This document shows positions 9,301-19,800 of a stretch of DNA of 64,000 nt, one piece after another. Under the pieces are notes generated by a model. It was not told the origin of the DNA. It saw nothing but the letters and a program-made list of their open reading frames with translations, and did no database searches. The number at the start of each line of letters is the position of its first letter. Position 1 is the stretch's first letter. Origin of the DNA: Candidatus Zixiibacteriota bacterium (GTDB lineage Bacteria; Zixibacteria; MSB-5A5; GN15; JAAZOE01); assembly GCA_036480375.1 (NCBI GenBank), contig JAZGGI010000018.1:1-64000 (forward strand). The letters run 5' to 3'. Made by a program: the position numbers and the translations under genes.

Positions 9301-11074
9301 CCTCAATTTCCGGAATTTCCGAGAGGCGCGTATCCATCTCGAGTATTTGTTCATCCGATGATTCCAAAGTCGTTCCCGCCGGCATGGTCGCATAGAGGGT
9401 AAACTCATCCAGTTCGACCTCGGAAGGAATATTTATACTCAAAGCGAGGCAGATAATTACGCTCAGGAAAAATACGGTCGTTCCGATTAAGATTGTTCGA
9501 GCAGGGAAACGCAGACACGATTTCAATAGCAGAGTATAAATTTGCATCTGTCGATTGATTTGGGACATTCTGGTGAATATGGATTTTTGTTTTTCCCTTT
9601 TATTTTTCAGGATACGATAGGTAAACGAGGGTATAAGCAAAAAGGCGATTGCCAGCGAAACCAGGAGAGCCGAGATAATCGACACTCCGACATGCTTCCC
9701 AATCGTGCGAACCAGGAAATTGTCAGAGAATATGAAGGGCAAAAAAATGGCTACCGTAGTTAGCGTTGCCGCGGAAACTGCGCGCCAGACTTCTTTGGTA
9801 CCCGTCAACACCGAATCCCATGCCGATTTGCCGTGAGCGGCGTGACGATAGATATTTTCCATAACGACAATGCTATTGTCAAGAAGCATACCCAGGGCAA
9901 CCGCCAGGCCAACCAGGGTTAAGGTATTAATGGATATGTCGAAGGCATAGAAAAAGTTCAGCGCGATCATTACCGAAATCGGAATAGTAAGCGCTACCAC
10001 TAATACCAATGGTACATTGCGAAGAAAAATCCATAATACGACAATAGCCAGGATGCCGCCGACAAGAGCCAGCAATTTTATAATTTCGATATTCTCCACG
10101 ATCGGTTCAGCGGCATCGGTCTGAATAGCCAGGACAATACCATCGGATTCCAAGCGGTCATTTAATGATTCGATAATATCGCGGGTTTCCCGCGAGAGGC
10201 TAAGCAAATTAGTCTGCTGGTCACGAACCAGAGTGATGGAAATCGCTTCCATGCCGTTAATACGCGAGATTGATTCTTCCTCCGCCCCGCCGTCAATAAT
10301 CGTACCGAGATGTTTTAAGAGAACCGGGCCCTGTTCTTTGATAATCAGATTTTCAAGATTACTAATCGAAGTGTAATCAGATTCAAGATTAACGAAGAAC
10401 TCTCGATTACCTTCTACGACCTGCCCCAAGTACTGACGCCCCGATGAACCTTCCGAAATCTTCGATGAGATTTGAGACGCAGTGAGATTATGAGATCGCA
10501 GAGCGCTTTCATCAAGGCGAATTTCAATCGAACGTTGTCTTCCACCATAAACTTCAATATTGGCAATGCCGTCGATCTGCTCAAATTCCGGGATAACTTT
10601 GCGGTCAACAATCTCTCGGATTTGATCGAGACTGCCTTCCCCCCGGGCCTGAAGGGTCATAAACATATTAGCTAATTGCTCGGTATCGACTTTCCATACC
10701 CGGGCGAAAAAACCGCCCGGCAGTTCAGCCGAGGCTGATTCCACTCTCTCCTGCAATTTCAGATAGGCGTATTTGTAATTGACGTCTTCAGTATAATAGA
10801 CAAATATGGTCGCCCGGGAACGATCGATGTACGATTCAATTGTTTCAATATCAGCCAACCCGGCAATGGAGTTTTCGAGAGGAATGACGGCTTGTTGTTC
10901 GAGGTAGTGCGGATCAGCGTCTCGGGCGCCGCCGACCTGGACGATTAGCATGGGAAGTTCGGCAAAGGGTATCAGTTCAACCGGCAAGCGGTTATATGAG
11001 ATAATGCCCAGAAGGCAAAACCCGATTATTAACATTGCCGTGAAGACCGGCCGCTTAATAATAAACGCGATCAT
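6365..11074 (-). CDS. RND efflux permease fused to a membrane linker and an ABC ATPase
   Basis: A single 1569-residue open frame. Residues 1 to about 1030 are a complete RND pump: N-terminal helix, first periplasmic pair, TM4 block GMLLDNSIVVMEN with the proton-relay Asp399, central helices, second periplasmic part with a glycine-rich insert near 660, and helices 7-12 ending at about 1030. Residues 1040-1270 add about six more membrane helices. Residues 1290-1520 are an ABC ATPase with Walker A GPNGAGKTT (about 1311), signature FSGGMKQR (about 1412), Walker B ILVVDEPTAGLD (about 1430) and switch STHIIED (about 1467). RND proteins normally end near 1030-1050. The first codon overlaps the upstream RND stop (ATGA). 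The frame is uninterrupted through both junctions, so an assembly artefact would need precise in-frame joining. I infer coupling of proton-driven and ATP-driven export. Confidence 0.9.
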   Translation of the reverse strand: MIAFIIKRPVFTAMLIIGFCLLGIISYNRLPVELIPFAELPMLIVQVGGARDADPHYLEQQAVIPLENSIAGLADIETIESYIDRSRATIFVYYTEDVNYKYAYLKLQERVESASAELPGGFFARVWKVDTEQLANMFMTLQARGEGSLDQIREIVDRKVIPEFEQIDGIANIEVYGGRQRSIEIRLDESALRSHNLTASQISSKISEGSSGRQYLGQVVEGNREFFVNLESDYTSISNLENLIIKEQGPVLLKHLGTIIDGGAEEESISRINGMEAISITLVRDQQTNLLSLSRETRDIIESLNDRLESDGIVLAIQTDAAEPIVENIEIIKLLALVGGILAIVVLWIFLRNVPLVLVVALTIPISVMIALNFFYAFDISINTLTLVGLAVALGMLLDNSIVVMENIYRHAAHGKSAWDSVLTGTKEVWRAVSAATLTTVAIFLPFIFSDNFLVRTIGKHVGVSIISALLVSLAIAFLLIPSFTYRILKNKREKQKSIFTRMSQINRQMQIYTLLLKSCLRFPARTILIGTTVFFLSVIICLALSINIPSEVELDEFTLYATMPAGTTLESSDEQILEMDTRLSEIPEIEERRANIEEEVSTITFQLVEDYKDIDDRDLNAIKSDILEKLEGAYRRIDFSYNQPVSNVRYRRGGGGGMGRAGRAFERLLGIGSSEERVVVKGQDMALLTSIADDILFNIENLSTVRRANLSVSQRQPGIDLLFDKTALSHFNVRTTSIMSELAGFQGEFTSGATLQQGTEEISIILKSSDEEETDKTSDDLRQVVVPSNSGGTVPLTQLARLVYNNGYSSINRTNQEKIVEVIYRFEVEVEDSKQLLDGARAEIDQIVAAVNLPPGVAIEAIHDETDLSDFYFLIFTGVILIYMILASIFESLLTPLVMMFTLPLATIGAFWGLILTNNSIYDANVLTGFLILLGVVVNNGIILMDYYRLLRRREYSASRALLMAGQARVRPILITAITTILAMFPLAMGKAEYVAKIGAPFAITVIGGLVAGTLFTLIFIPTVAFGLENVVKWWRGLKWYLRLAQVIIAIAGIAAIYTYIDSFLWRAIDTCVIIMVVPAMTYFLKTSLRRSSAKLIPGDVPINISIRNVVKLYGNYSRFMQEWQGGRRLRERKRLRGELPESAGIMGLLWQMPLVVFLFYFTYLYLESGFWVTLFSIVFYAYAVYLARPFLNPDDNSKIRMRLLRKIGFIVIFWFGPLINILWLFLEMNGNAMAVFIGILWYLGVLIYHTSRKLYREKININRITGRFKRIRKTFYRFVKLIPIIGKKKTPFLALNQVSMDIGNGMFGLVGPNGAGKTTLMRIVCGILSKSFGKVTINDIDIDEKREELQALIGYLPQEFGTYETMTAYQFLDYQAILKGLLDNDKRHEIVERAINSVHLGDSKNIKIQAFSGGMKQRVGIAQTLLHLPRILVVDEPTAGLDPRERIRFRNLLSELSRDRIVIFSTHIIEDISSSCNKLAVLGEGKVKFLGTPRDMVALTEGYVWQAHVTEAEFEEMRAAARIVHHTREGDRIRIRILAESMPTRDAVQVTPTLEDSYLWLLGDKEN

Positions 11075-14000
11075 GTTGTTTCTTGCTCAGTCTTCAGATC
11101 AATAGTTGATACTTTTCCGGCCAGAATATAATAAACCGCAGGGATGACAATCAGGGTCAAAGCCGTTGAAGTGAACAGTCCGCCGATAACGGCGACCGCC
11201 ATCGGCGCCCGGAGTGATGCCCCTTCTCCAATTCCTATCGTGAGCGGCAATAGCGCAAGAATGGTCGTCACACTTGTCATTATAATTGGCCTAATGCGAG
11301 TTTGTCCGGCGTTTATTATGGCAGGCAGTAACTCAAGCCCGGCTCGGCGGTTTTGATTGATGCGATCTACCAGAATGATTGAGTCGTTTACGGCGATTCC
11401 GGCCAGCATAATGATTCCGATAAACGACATGACGTTAAACGGCATATTGAGAACAAACAACAGAAGTACTGCTCCGACTCCCGCCAGGGGTATCGTGAGC
11501 AGTATAACAAAGGGATGACGAAGCGATTCGAATTGAGAAGCCATCACCATATAAACCAGAATTATCGCCAGCAAAAGCGCGAAGCGCAGATTTCCAAAGG
11601 CTTCCTGGCGCAATTTTTCTTCACCGGTGACGGCAATCGAATACTCCGGCGGGAGCGCAATCGTTCTTAACGATTCTTTTACCTTAGCGGCGATTTTATC
11701 AAATGAAATATCATTAGTGATATGGGCCGTTACTCGCGCGATTCTGGTTTGATTATTTCGGATAATTTCGCGCGGGGAATATGTCTGCTCAATTCGGGAT
11801 ATCTCGTCAACCCGAACCTGACGTCCTGAAGATGTTTCCAATAACAGGCCTTCGAGTTCGGTCAGAGTTATATCAGGGCGTAGTAATTTAATATCGGTAT
11901 ATTCACCCTGATGATTTATCTGCCCGGCATCACGACCGCTGAGAGCGTCCTTTAATTGCGAGCCAATTGACTGCGGAGTAAGTCCGAATTCGGATGCCAT
12001 GGTTCTATTTATCTGCAGATTTATCTCCGGGCGACCTTCCTGAAAACTGGTTTCAATGTTTTTAAGCTCGGCGATGGCGATAACTCTTTGCTGAACGGTG
12101 TCGGCCAGTTCTTCCAAAAGATCCAAATCCTGCCCCTTAATTTCGATTACCATCGGTTCCGTTTCTGTGCCGAGGGTGGAACGCAAGGCGGTCTGTTCGA
12201 TAACCAGTCGGGCTTCAATATCCGGCAGTCCGGTTAGAATTTGATTTATACCGGCAATAACTCTTTCTGATGAATTAGGTACTTCGCGATTAAGAAGAAT
12301 GTTTATTACGGCGTTATTCTCATCGGCTAAGGCATCGATTTCGAGGTCGGCCGCTCCCCCGGGGCCGACTCGCGAATATATATGGCTGATATTATTTTCA
12401 AATTGCTGCATGAGGATATTCTCGATATTTCTAACGGCGCCTTCGGTTCTCTCTAAACTGGTTCCTTCGGGCAGGGCGAGATTAATCGATAATTCACCCT
12501 GGTCGGCACGAGGCATAAACTCACTGCCTACGATTGGGATTAAAATGATGGAGATGACAACAAGGACAAATCCGATTGCTATGACTTGCCCACGCCGGAC
12601 AATAACTTTTTCCAAAAAACTCCCGTATGAGGAAAAAGTAATTGTCTGCTTTACAGTATAAGTTTGTCGCTTTTTGAGTAGTCTCGAACATAACATTGGA
12701 ATGACGGCCAGGGCGACGAACAGAGACGAAATCAGTGAATATGCCACCGTCCATGCCTGCTCCCGGAATAACTCACCGGCGGCTCCATGCAAATATACAA
12801 TCGGCAAAAAGACAATGATAGTCGTCAAGGTTGAGCTGGTGATGGCGCTGCCGACCTCCCCCGCTCCATGAATTGCGGCATCTGTCAAAGATTTGCCATC
12901 CTCGAGATGCCTGAAGATATTTTCAACGACGACAATGGCGTTATCGACCAGCATCCCGGCCCCGAGGGCGAGACCTCCCAATGTCATTATATTCAATGAG
13001 AGATCATTGAAGTACATCAGGTTAAAAGTCGCTACGACAGAAATGGGAATGGCAAAGCTAATAACGGCCGTAACGCCGATTCTCCTCAGGAATACATATA
13101 GAACAATAACGGCCAGGAGAATTCCAAAAATTCCGGTCTGTCCGACTTCGGTTACGGCCGAGCGAATAAAACGAGCCTGGTCCTGAATAATGGTTAATTC
13201 GTATCCCGGTAAAGCGGTATTGAGCTCCTCCAATCGCTCAAGAGCCGCCGCCGCGGCATCAATTGTATTTGAGCGAGCTTCTTTGTAAACCTCGAGGGCC
13301 AGACATTTCTGACCATTGAGACGAACGATATTTTCGGGGTCGCTAAGACCGAATTCAACGGTCGCGACTTCACGTAAGTAAATGGGTACCCGGTCAGCTG
13401 TGTTTGCAGCCTGATTACCATCGGGAGATTTATAAGAAACAATTAAATTCTCAATATCATCCTTATCATAGAACTCACCGACGCCCCTGATGACATATCT
13501 TCGCCCCATTTCGACAATTGATCCGCCAGTCATATTGCGGTTGGATGAGAGGATTTGACCGGCTAAAAGATCAAGGGAAATTCCATAGGCCTCAAGAGTG
13601 AAAGCGTCGGTTTTAATTTCGACCGCACGACGTCTTCCGCCGATGATGTCAACTTCGGCCACACCGGGTAAGCGTATAAGCTCATTGGAGATATTATTTT
13701 CGGCCGTCTGGCGCAGTTTATCCAGATCTTTGATTTCGGAATGTGAAAAGATGGCCGTGACAACCGGGACAGCGTTGGGATCATGCTGGCTGACCGAAAT
13801 TTCATCGACATTCGACACCTGAGAATAATCGGCGATAGCTTTCTGTAAATCCAGAAAAGCCTCATCCATATCTGCGTCCCAGGCATACTCGACCGTGATT
13901 AGCGCCCGTCCGACGCGGGATATTGAGGATACGTTTTCGACCTTGCGCCCGCGAGCGGCGACCGCCTCAAGTTGGGATACATATTGCTCCTCAATTTCCT

Positions 14001-14172
14001 CGGGAGGTCTCTCCCCGGCGCCGATTTCCACAAATAAACGAGGGCTGTTAAGCTCGGGAAGCAAATCGACGCCAAGTCGGGTAAAGGAAATATACCCCAG
14101 AAGCAGGACCGCCAAGACTACCATCATAATGGTCGTTGGATATTTAACTGAAAAACGTGTAAGTTTGTACAT
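11071..14172 (-). CDS. RND-family efflux permease
   Basis: A 1033-residue inner-membrane proton/substrate antiporter of the AcrB/MdtB type (HAE family), of normal length. Recognisable blocks are the N-terminal helix with GVDLLPELNSPRL, the porter-domain phrase LPGVAEVDIIGG, TM4 GAGMLVDNAIVVVENIFRH with Asp410, FLPIVYLHG after TM5-6, the second half QGELSINLALPEGTSLE, and the C-terminal helices with GIAVNDSIILVDRINQNRR. It has one Asp in TM4, where AcrB has two. It works with the adaptor encoded 18 bp upstream and the channel upstream of that. It overlaps the RND-ABC fusion start by four bases. The fusion is a second, divergent RND protein, so the two may form a heteromeric pump as MdtB/MdtC do; that is inference. 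Confidence 0.92.
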   Translation of the reverse strand: MYKLTRFSVKYPTTIMMVVLAVLLLGYISFTRLGVDLLPELNSPRLFVEIGAGERPPEEIEEQYVSQLEAVAARGRKVENVSSISRVGRALITVEYAWDADMDEAFLDLQKAIADYSQVSNVDEISVSQHDPNAVPVVTAIFSHSEIKDLDKLRQTAENNISNELIRLPGVAEVDIIGGRRRAVEIKTDAFTLEAYGISLDLLAGQILSSNRNMTGGSIVEMGRRYVIRGVGEFYDKDDIENLIVSYKSPDGNQAANTADRVPIYLREVATVEFGLSDPENIVRLNGQKCLALEVYKEARSNTIDAAAAALERLEELNTALPGYELTIIQDQARFIRSAVTEVGQTGIFGILLAVIVLYVFLRRIGVTAVISFAIPISVVATFNLMYFNDLSLNIMTLGGLALGAGMLVDNAIVVVENIFRHLEDGKSLTDAAIHGAGEVGSAITSSTLTTIIVFLPIVYLHGAAGELFREQAWTVAYSLISSLFVALAVIPMLCSRLLKKRQTYTVKQTITFSSYGSFLEKVIVRRGQVIAIGFVLVVISIILIPIVGSEFMPRADQGELSINLALPEGTSLERTEGAVRNIENILMQQFENNISHIYSRVGPGGAADLEIDALADENNAVINILLNREVPNSSERVIAGINQILTGLPDIEARLVIEQTALRSTLGTETEPMVIEIKGQDLDLLEELADTVQQRVIAIAELKNIETSFQEGRPEINLQINRTMASEFGLTPQSIGSQLKDALSGRDAGQINHQGEYTDIKLLRPDITLTELEGLLLETSSGRQVRVDEISRIEQTYSPREIIRNNQTRIARVTAHITNDISFDKIAAKVKESLRTIALPPEYSIAVTGEEKLRQEAFGNLRFALLLAIILVYMVMASQFESLRHPFVILLTIPLAGVGAVLLLFVLNMPFNVMSFIGIIMLAGIAVNDSIILVDRINQNRRAGLELLPAIINAGQTRIRPIIMTSVTTILALLPLTIGIGEGASLRAPMAVAVIGGLFTSTALTLIVIPAVYYILAGKVSTIDLKTEQETT

Positions 14173-14190
14173 TATTTTTGCGCCCGCAAT

Positions 14191-15249
14191 TTATTTGGTG
14201 ATCTTTACCCGAGAACGATTGCGTAGAGTTTCAAATCCCTCGACGACCAATCGATCGTTTTCTTTTAATCCGTTTAATATTTCAATTTCTTCCTGATTGG
14301 CCAATCCCGTTTCCAGTCGACGTTCTACCGCGATTGATTTTTCAACAACATAAACAGTCTTGGATCCGCGCCGCTCGATGATAACATTTTTGGGGATAAC
14401 AAGGGTTGAATCTCTTTCCTTGACGATTATATTGGCCTGAACGAACATCCCCGGGCGTAAAGATAAATTCTCATTATCAATCTCAAGCAGGGCCTTAAAC
14501 ATTCGGCTGGTTGGATCGAGAACCGGCGAAACCTGAGTAACGACGCCATATGCGGTGTCTTCATCGCTGGCATATGAGGTTACCAGTACTTCCTGGTCGG
14601 GCAAAACGGCCCCCAATTCTTTGCTCGGAAGAGTAACTTCCGAATAGAGCCTGGAGTAATCCATAACTTTCCCAAGAGCGGTACCAGCGGTAACCAGAGT
14701 CATCGGGCTATTATAGGGTAAATCAACAATTATGCCATCAAAGGGAGCCATGACGTTCATTTTGAGGAGTTGAATTTTCGCGTTTTCGTAAGCGTATTCA
14801 GCATTAATATAGTTGCGCTCGGCGTTGGTTAATTCCGTCAGTGTTACACCGCCTTTGTCGTACAAACTTTTTTGTTTATCGAATTCGCGTTTGGATATCT
14901 CAAAATTGAGTTTCTCGGCTTCAATTCCGATTTGGTTTTCCAATTCCGGATTAATCAGTTTTATAATAGTGTCGTATTGCTCAACGTGATCACCCATCGC
15001 AAAATATTCCCCCGTCCGAGGATTTTTTTGCAAAACATAGGCTCCCTGCTGAAGGGTTGTCATATCCGCTTCATTGACAGCCTTAGCCGTTCCGGTCGCA
15101 TAGGCAAATTCCTGAATTTTCTTGAATTTCACATCCTCAACCCTGACGGGAACCTGAGATTCCACGTCGATTTCCGGGCCTTCCGGTTCGCATCCGATAA
15201 AAAAAAGTATTAAAGCAGGAACCAATGCGTATTTTAATATTCGTTTCAC
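14191..15249 (-). CDS. Periplasmic adaptor (membrane fusion) lipoprotein of the RND system
   Basis: A 352-residue HlyD/AcrA-type adaptor. The N-terminus has a signal with a lipoprotein-like cleavage site ending in Cys20 (FFIGC), so it is probably lipid-anchored. A lipoyl/barrel half follows, then a helical hairpin (about 100-165: KQKSLYDKGGVTLTELTNAE). The second lipoyl half has MNVMAPFDGIIVDLPYNSP, the beta-barrel has LRPGMFVQANI, and the membrane-proximal domain ends at about 350. It should bridge the inner-membrane RND pumps and the TolC-like channel. It sits between them in the operon (10-bp and 18-bp spacers). Only one adaptor serves two RND proteins and two ABC transporters here. Confidence 0.9.
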   Translation of the reverse strand: MKRILKYALVPALILFFIGCEPEGPEIDVESQVPVRVEDVKFKKIQEFAYATGTAKAVNEADMTTLQQGAYVLQKNPRTGEYFAMGDHVEQYDTIIKLINPELENQIGIEAEKLNFEISKREFDKQKSLYDKGGVTLTELTNAERNYINAEYAYENAKIQLLKMNVMAPFDGIIVDLPYNSPMTLVTAGTALGKVMDYSRLYSEVTLPSKELGAVLPDQEVLVTSYASDEDTAYGVVTQVSPVLDPTSRMFKALLEIDNENLSLRPGMFVQANIIVKERDSTLVIPKNVIIERRGSKTVYVVEKSIAVERRLETGLANQEEIEILNGLKENDRLVVEGFETLRNRSRVKITK

Positions 15250-15259
15250 GTCAATTCTC

Positions 15260-16759
15260 CTATTGCAAAGCGATTACAGGCTGATTTTTGGAAAAATCCC
15301 ATAGCGACCTGATTTTCAAATCCAACAAGGCTACCTGATAGTTAATCAGGGCCGCGATTTCATTAAGCTGTTCTCGTGATAACTGGTTTTGATAAAACTC
15401 TATATCTTTTGAGGATAGATCTCCGTTGCGATATCTCTCGAGATTAATTTCATATGTTCGCCGAGCGTTGACTACATTTTTTTCCGCGATTTCAATTTGT
15501 GTGTTCTGATTTAAGAGATTGCGGTATGCCTGGCGGATCTGATATTTTATCTGCTTTTGTTCCTCATCAGCCGATATCCGCTGCTGTTCGACACGTTTCC
15601 GAGACGACTCCATTTGATGCTTCTTCTTGCCCCAATCAAAAAGAGGAATATTAAGCCTTATTTCGACCATTTGATTGCGCGTCGGTGAGCGATATATATC
15701 TCCAAATAAGCTATCGGTGCCAACAATTCCATAAGTCAAATCCACACTGGCCAAAAATTCGTTTTCAGAACCGGCTCGAATCAAATCATCAAGGGCATAT
15801 TGAATATCTATATCCCTCTGCCTCAATTCCATCCGATTTTGCAGGCCATAATTCAGAGCTTTCATCAAATCGACATCGACGAGCAATTTTTCTATATTAG
15901 CCAAAACCTGTAAATCCTCGTCAAGAGACATGCCGAGGAGTATCTTGAAATTGTCGAGAGAATTTTCAAATTGAATTTGGCTGTTTTCGAGCGAAGCCCG
16001 GCTGTTGGCCTGAGTTAAGTCAGCTTGAAAAAGCTCTTCTTCGGCCGAAATACCCGCTTCGACTTTGCTTTTTATAATTTCATAACTTTCCGTGGCGTTG
16101 GTTAATTCTTCTTTTGATATTTCAACGCTTCTCTGCCTGAAATACAGGTTCAAAAATTCCTGAGTGACCTGGCGCTCAATTTGTAGGCGTTGGATGGCGA
16201 AATTCAATTGCGCGTTTTCCAGAGCCAACTCGAGCTCTTTAATTCGCATCTGAGTACGATTGTAAGTAAAGAGAGGCTGATTAAGACTTAAATAAAGCGA
16301 ATTTCTATACGATCTGTCTTTTACCGTTCCGGTCAACGAACTGGACGATTCCCGCCAATCGAAATCTTCAACAATTCGCAGGGTACCGTCGGTCCATTTA
16401 ATCGGCTGTAGAATTGACAAGCGTGCCGCTGAACTGGTCTGTTCTATAGTGTAATATTGGGAAAAGCGATCATCAAAAACCCGGTCTTTTGAAAACCGAA
16501 ATGGAGTCACCGTCAGATTAAACTGCGATTTTAATGATGCCTGCTGTGCCCACAGGTTTCTTTCGCTCCTTTCCAGATTTAAGCGAGTATTTATTATCGT
16601 TGGGCTTTTGGTCATAGACATTTCGAGAGCCTGTTCCAGAGTCAGCTCTATCGCCGCAACCTGACCGGATAATCCCCATAGGAAAAAGATCGCTATCAAG
16701 AGGAGAATTGTCGTTTGAATAATCTTTCTGATAGCAATACAAGTTATCACTTTTGACAT
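15260..16759 (-). CDS. TolC-like outer-membrane efflux channel
   Basis: A 499-residue outer-membrane factor. The N-terminus has a signal peptide (basic start, hydrophobic core to about 36), then LTLEQALEMSMTKSPTIINTRLNLE, the canonical start of the OEP repeat. Two long helical repeats follow, with the second starting around ALNYGLQNRMELRQRDIDIQYA (about 300). LFDWGKKKHQMESSRKRVEQ and the final YRNGDLSSKDIEFYQNQL are typical of TolC relatives. It forms the trimeric exit duct for the adaptor and pumps encoded downstream. It lies 10 bp before the adaptor gene and 42 bp after the ABC permease gene. Confidence 0.9.
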   Translation of the reverse strand: MSKVITCIAIRKIIQTTILLLIAIFFLWGLSGQVAAIELTLEQALEMSMTKSPTIINTRLNLERSERNLWAQQASLKSQFNLTVTPFRFSKDRVFDDRFSQYYTIEQTSSAARLSILQPIKWTDGTLRIVEDFDWRESSSSLTGTVKDRSYRNSLYLSLNQPLFTYNRTQMRIKELELALENAQLNFAIQRLQIERQVTQEFLNLYFRQRSVEISKEELTNATESYEIIKSKVEAGISAEEELFQADLTQANSRASLENSQIQFENSLDNFKILLGMSLDEDLQVLANIEKLLVDVDLMKALNYGLQNRMELRQRDIDIQYALDDLIRAGSENEFLASVDLTYGIVGTDSLFGDIYRSPTRNQMVEIRLNIPLFDWGKKKHQMESSRKRVEQQRISADEEQKQIKYQIRQAYRNLLNQNTQIEIAEKNVVNARRTYEINLERYRNGDLSSKDIEFYQNQLSREQLNEIAALINYQVALLDLKIRSLWDFSKNQPVIALQ

Positions 16760-16801
16760 TATTTATTCTCCCATAACCTTCTTAAAGGCGATAAAGTCTA
16801 A

Positions 16802-19800
16802 TTAACGCTTGACCCATTTGATCGCGTCGGCAGTAACGACCTGGGTACGGTTTTTATCGGTCATCTCAATTTTATTGGAGCCGGCAGGCAGGCGATAAGT
16901 CCCCAAATAGTTCCAGCCTTCTTCGGCATCGTCCAGATCAAGAAGAATTTTATCGACGCCGTCCTCATGATAAACAAAAAACTGTTTTTCACCCATATCT
17001 CGATTTCTATTCCTGTTCCGATGTCCCCACCAACGCTCATAGCTTTCATCCTCAAAATAGAAATAAACATCAAAATCACCGGACGCATCCAAATCAATTT
17101 CCCAGGCGATTTTGTTTTCCCCGGTGCCGGACTTCTTATGCATCGCCGACTTAATGAACTTGCCATGGAATTTTTGCCCGGTTGTCGGGAGCCAAATGCC
17201 TGGCGCGTCCCAGGAACGTATCCCAACGTAAGGGTCTTCAATCTCGCCTATGTCAAAAAGCTCGCGGAGATTGCGTCTCAGCCAGTTTTCGGGAATAATC
17301 CCTATTATAGTAAAACCGGGGTCTTCATTATCAACAAGATAATCTCCGTCCGAATCGCTATCATTATCTACAAGAATCATTAAAGAATCTTTTTCAACCG
17401 GCGCTTCTTTACGGCGCATTTGTTGATCGCGAAATGGATGGTTCAGAATGGCCGGTATATTCCGGGAAACATAGGTATCGATAGTCATTGACGACGGGGG
17501 CTGGTCGATAATAAATCCGATTTCTCGCAGCGTTTGAGCCGGGATATAGTACATTTGCGAGTAATCATATTGCTGTTGCATACGCGCCCACCAGGGGCCA
17601 AAATTCGCTTCCTGTCTCTGATATCGCAAACTAATCTTGATAAGACCGTCAACATCGGTAGGATTGGTGACCTTAAATTTCACCTGGGTCTTAGTTCGTT
17701 CATCATGGATAATATTGTAGCTTTCAATATCTTCAAAAATATATCCGGCCAGAGTCGTATCCCGGTACCAGGTTTCAATATCAGACGAAAAATCAGGACT
17801 CCCCGCCTCGGAGGCGAAGGCCAAAAGCCCGGAATCGGTGACATTTTGAAAACTGTTAGCCTTAACGAAATTGTTTATTTCGTTGGTAAATTCATCATTA
17901 ACCGATCTTGCTTCAAGTAGCGATAACAGACTTAAGCCTTTTGATTTAACGGCCGCATGAACCGTTTCATCTTTCACGTCCGAAGTTGAAATAAGTTCAT
18001 TTAAAGAAAATTCTTTTAGTGCCAGATTGGCTCTTTCCTGCTCGGTTAAGCCTCGCCAACTGCGCCATCGGGTTTGCGACGGAGGTTTGATGCGATTTTC
18101 AAAATATGATTCGAAGGCGTAATTCAAGAGCGGCCACTTATCGGAATGGATGTTCGTCATAAAAGAGATGAAATTGGGTAGTATCCGAAACCGGATATCG
18201 ACGTTTTCGTGCCGCGCCAGGCCGCGCATTCCTTCCAGAAATCCAAGGAGATCAATCTTGGCAAAGTAGTTTAGATATGTGGCCTGAATTACTTTGGGAT
18301 CTTCCAGTTGATTGGCTCGTTCCTGCGATCGGGTTGTACTACGGCGCATCATCCTGAAATCGCATCCGGAATTGGCAGTCCCCATTTCTGTTAAATATAC
18401 AACCTGTGGTTGTACTGTTTCCTGACCTATTGTCCAGTACCGATTATAAGCGTAAAACTGAATCGGGGCTTCGACCAGGCTGAATTTTTCATATGGATAT
18501 TCCAAGCCCAAATGAACTTCGTATTCGTTTTTCAGTTCCGTAATAAGTGTCGCCATTGTATCGCTCAATTGGTCGAAATATTCCATATAATAATCGTGCC
18601 CGGGCAGAGTATATAGAGAATATTCAACATCCTCCACGGTCAGCGAACGCCGTTCATATTCGCCGACGGTTAGAGAAATCTGAGGCAGTAATTTAACAGG
18701 CGTAAAAGAGTAGTCCGTCCGTCCGTTCTTTTCTTCGGTAGAGACTTTCCCTTGAGAGATTGCCGTTAATCCGGGGGGAGTCGAGACGGAGAGATTAAAT
18801 TTGGTGAAATCTCTCGCGGGCGAATTGGGAAAGGCCGTTCCCGGCTGAAGACCTGCAACGGGATACCATCCGCTCTCCGGAGTCAAATGCAAATACCTGT
18901 CAGTTACAAATGAATAATACTTGGGTATTCGAAAAAGCCACAGGCTGTATTCCGATTCAAGTTTGTCATTGGGCAAATCAAGATAACAATAACGATCATC
19001 AATCGTTCCTGAATACTCAATTTCGACTGAAATTGTCTCTCCCAGATCTAATGGCATATTAGGTTTAGCCCAAATCAGAAATCTATCCTGTGAAAACTCA
19101 ATCTCCTCTCCGGAAATTGATATTGACGCGACTTTCAATCCCGGATTTAGTGAAAACAGTAGTGAATCCATGCTGGATTCGTTCTTATTGGCGGCCCTCA
19201 ATGTTGACTGCCCGGATACAATACTGCCGTTCCAATCGATCTCAAGCGAATTTTCCAGGATACTAACAGTAGATGTATTCGGAGCGCTTTGGGATAGTAA
19301 CTTCAAGTTTTGTCTATATTCCCGACTCTGGTAATTTGAATTCAGGTAGGTCGTTCCGAGTAAGACAGATGAGACCAAACATACGATCGAAATCACGAGA
19401 GCGGCCGCATTGGCAAAATTCGATTGTTTTAATCGTTTGGTCATAAATACCGAAATGAAAAACATCCCCAATCCGAGAATAAAGTACGCCCCCCTCAAGA
19501 GAAACAGATCGGTCCAGTTACCCAATCCTACAAATCCGGAAAACACCAGGGGTTGATAGAGCATATAAGCATCGAAAATGAAAAAGAAGTGACGCCCCAA
19601 ATAAATCAGCGATAATAATGAAAATCCAAGCATCGCAACGAAGACAACGGCTTGGCTGCGAAATAGAGTTACCAGTAAAACCGATCCGCCGATTACAAAT
19701 ATTAAGGTCGGCAGACTTACCAAAAGCGGAAACCAGAAATAAGGTTCCCAAGCAAAGGCCGCTTGCGATAAAAAAGCGTCAAAGAAAAATGTCATGAGTA

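Noticed and set aside
12299-12661. Long antisense open frames inside the RND and RND-ABC genes
   Set aside because: They lie wholly within strongly conserved genes on the other strand and encode low-complexity Ser/Arg-rich products with no start signals.
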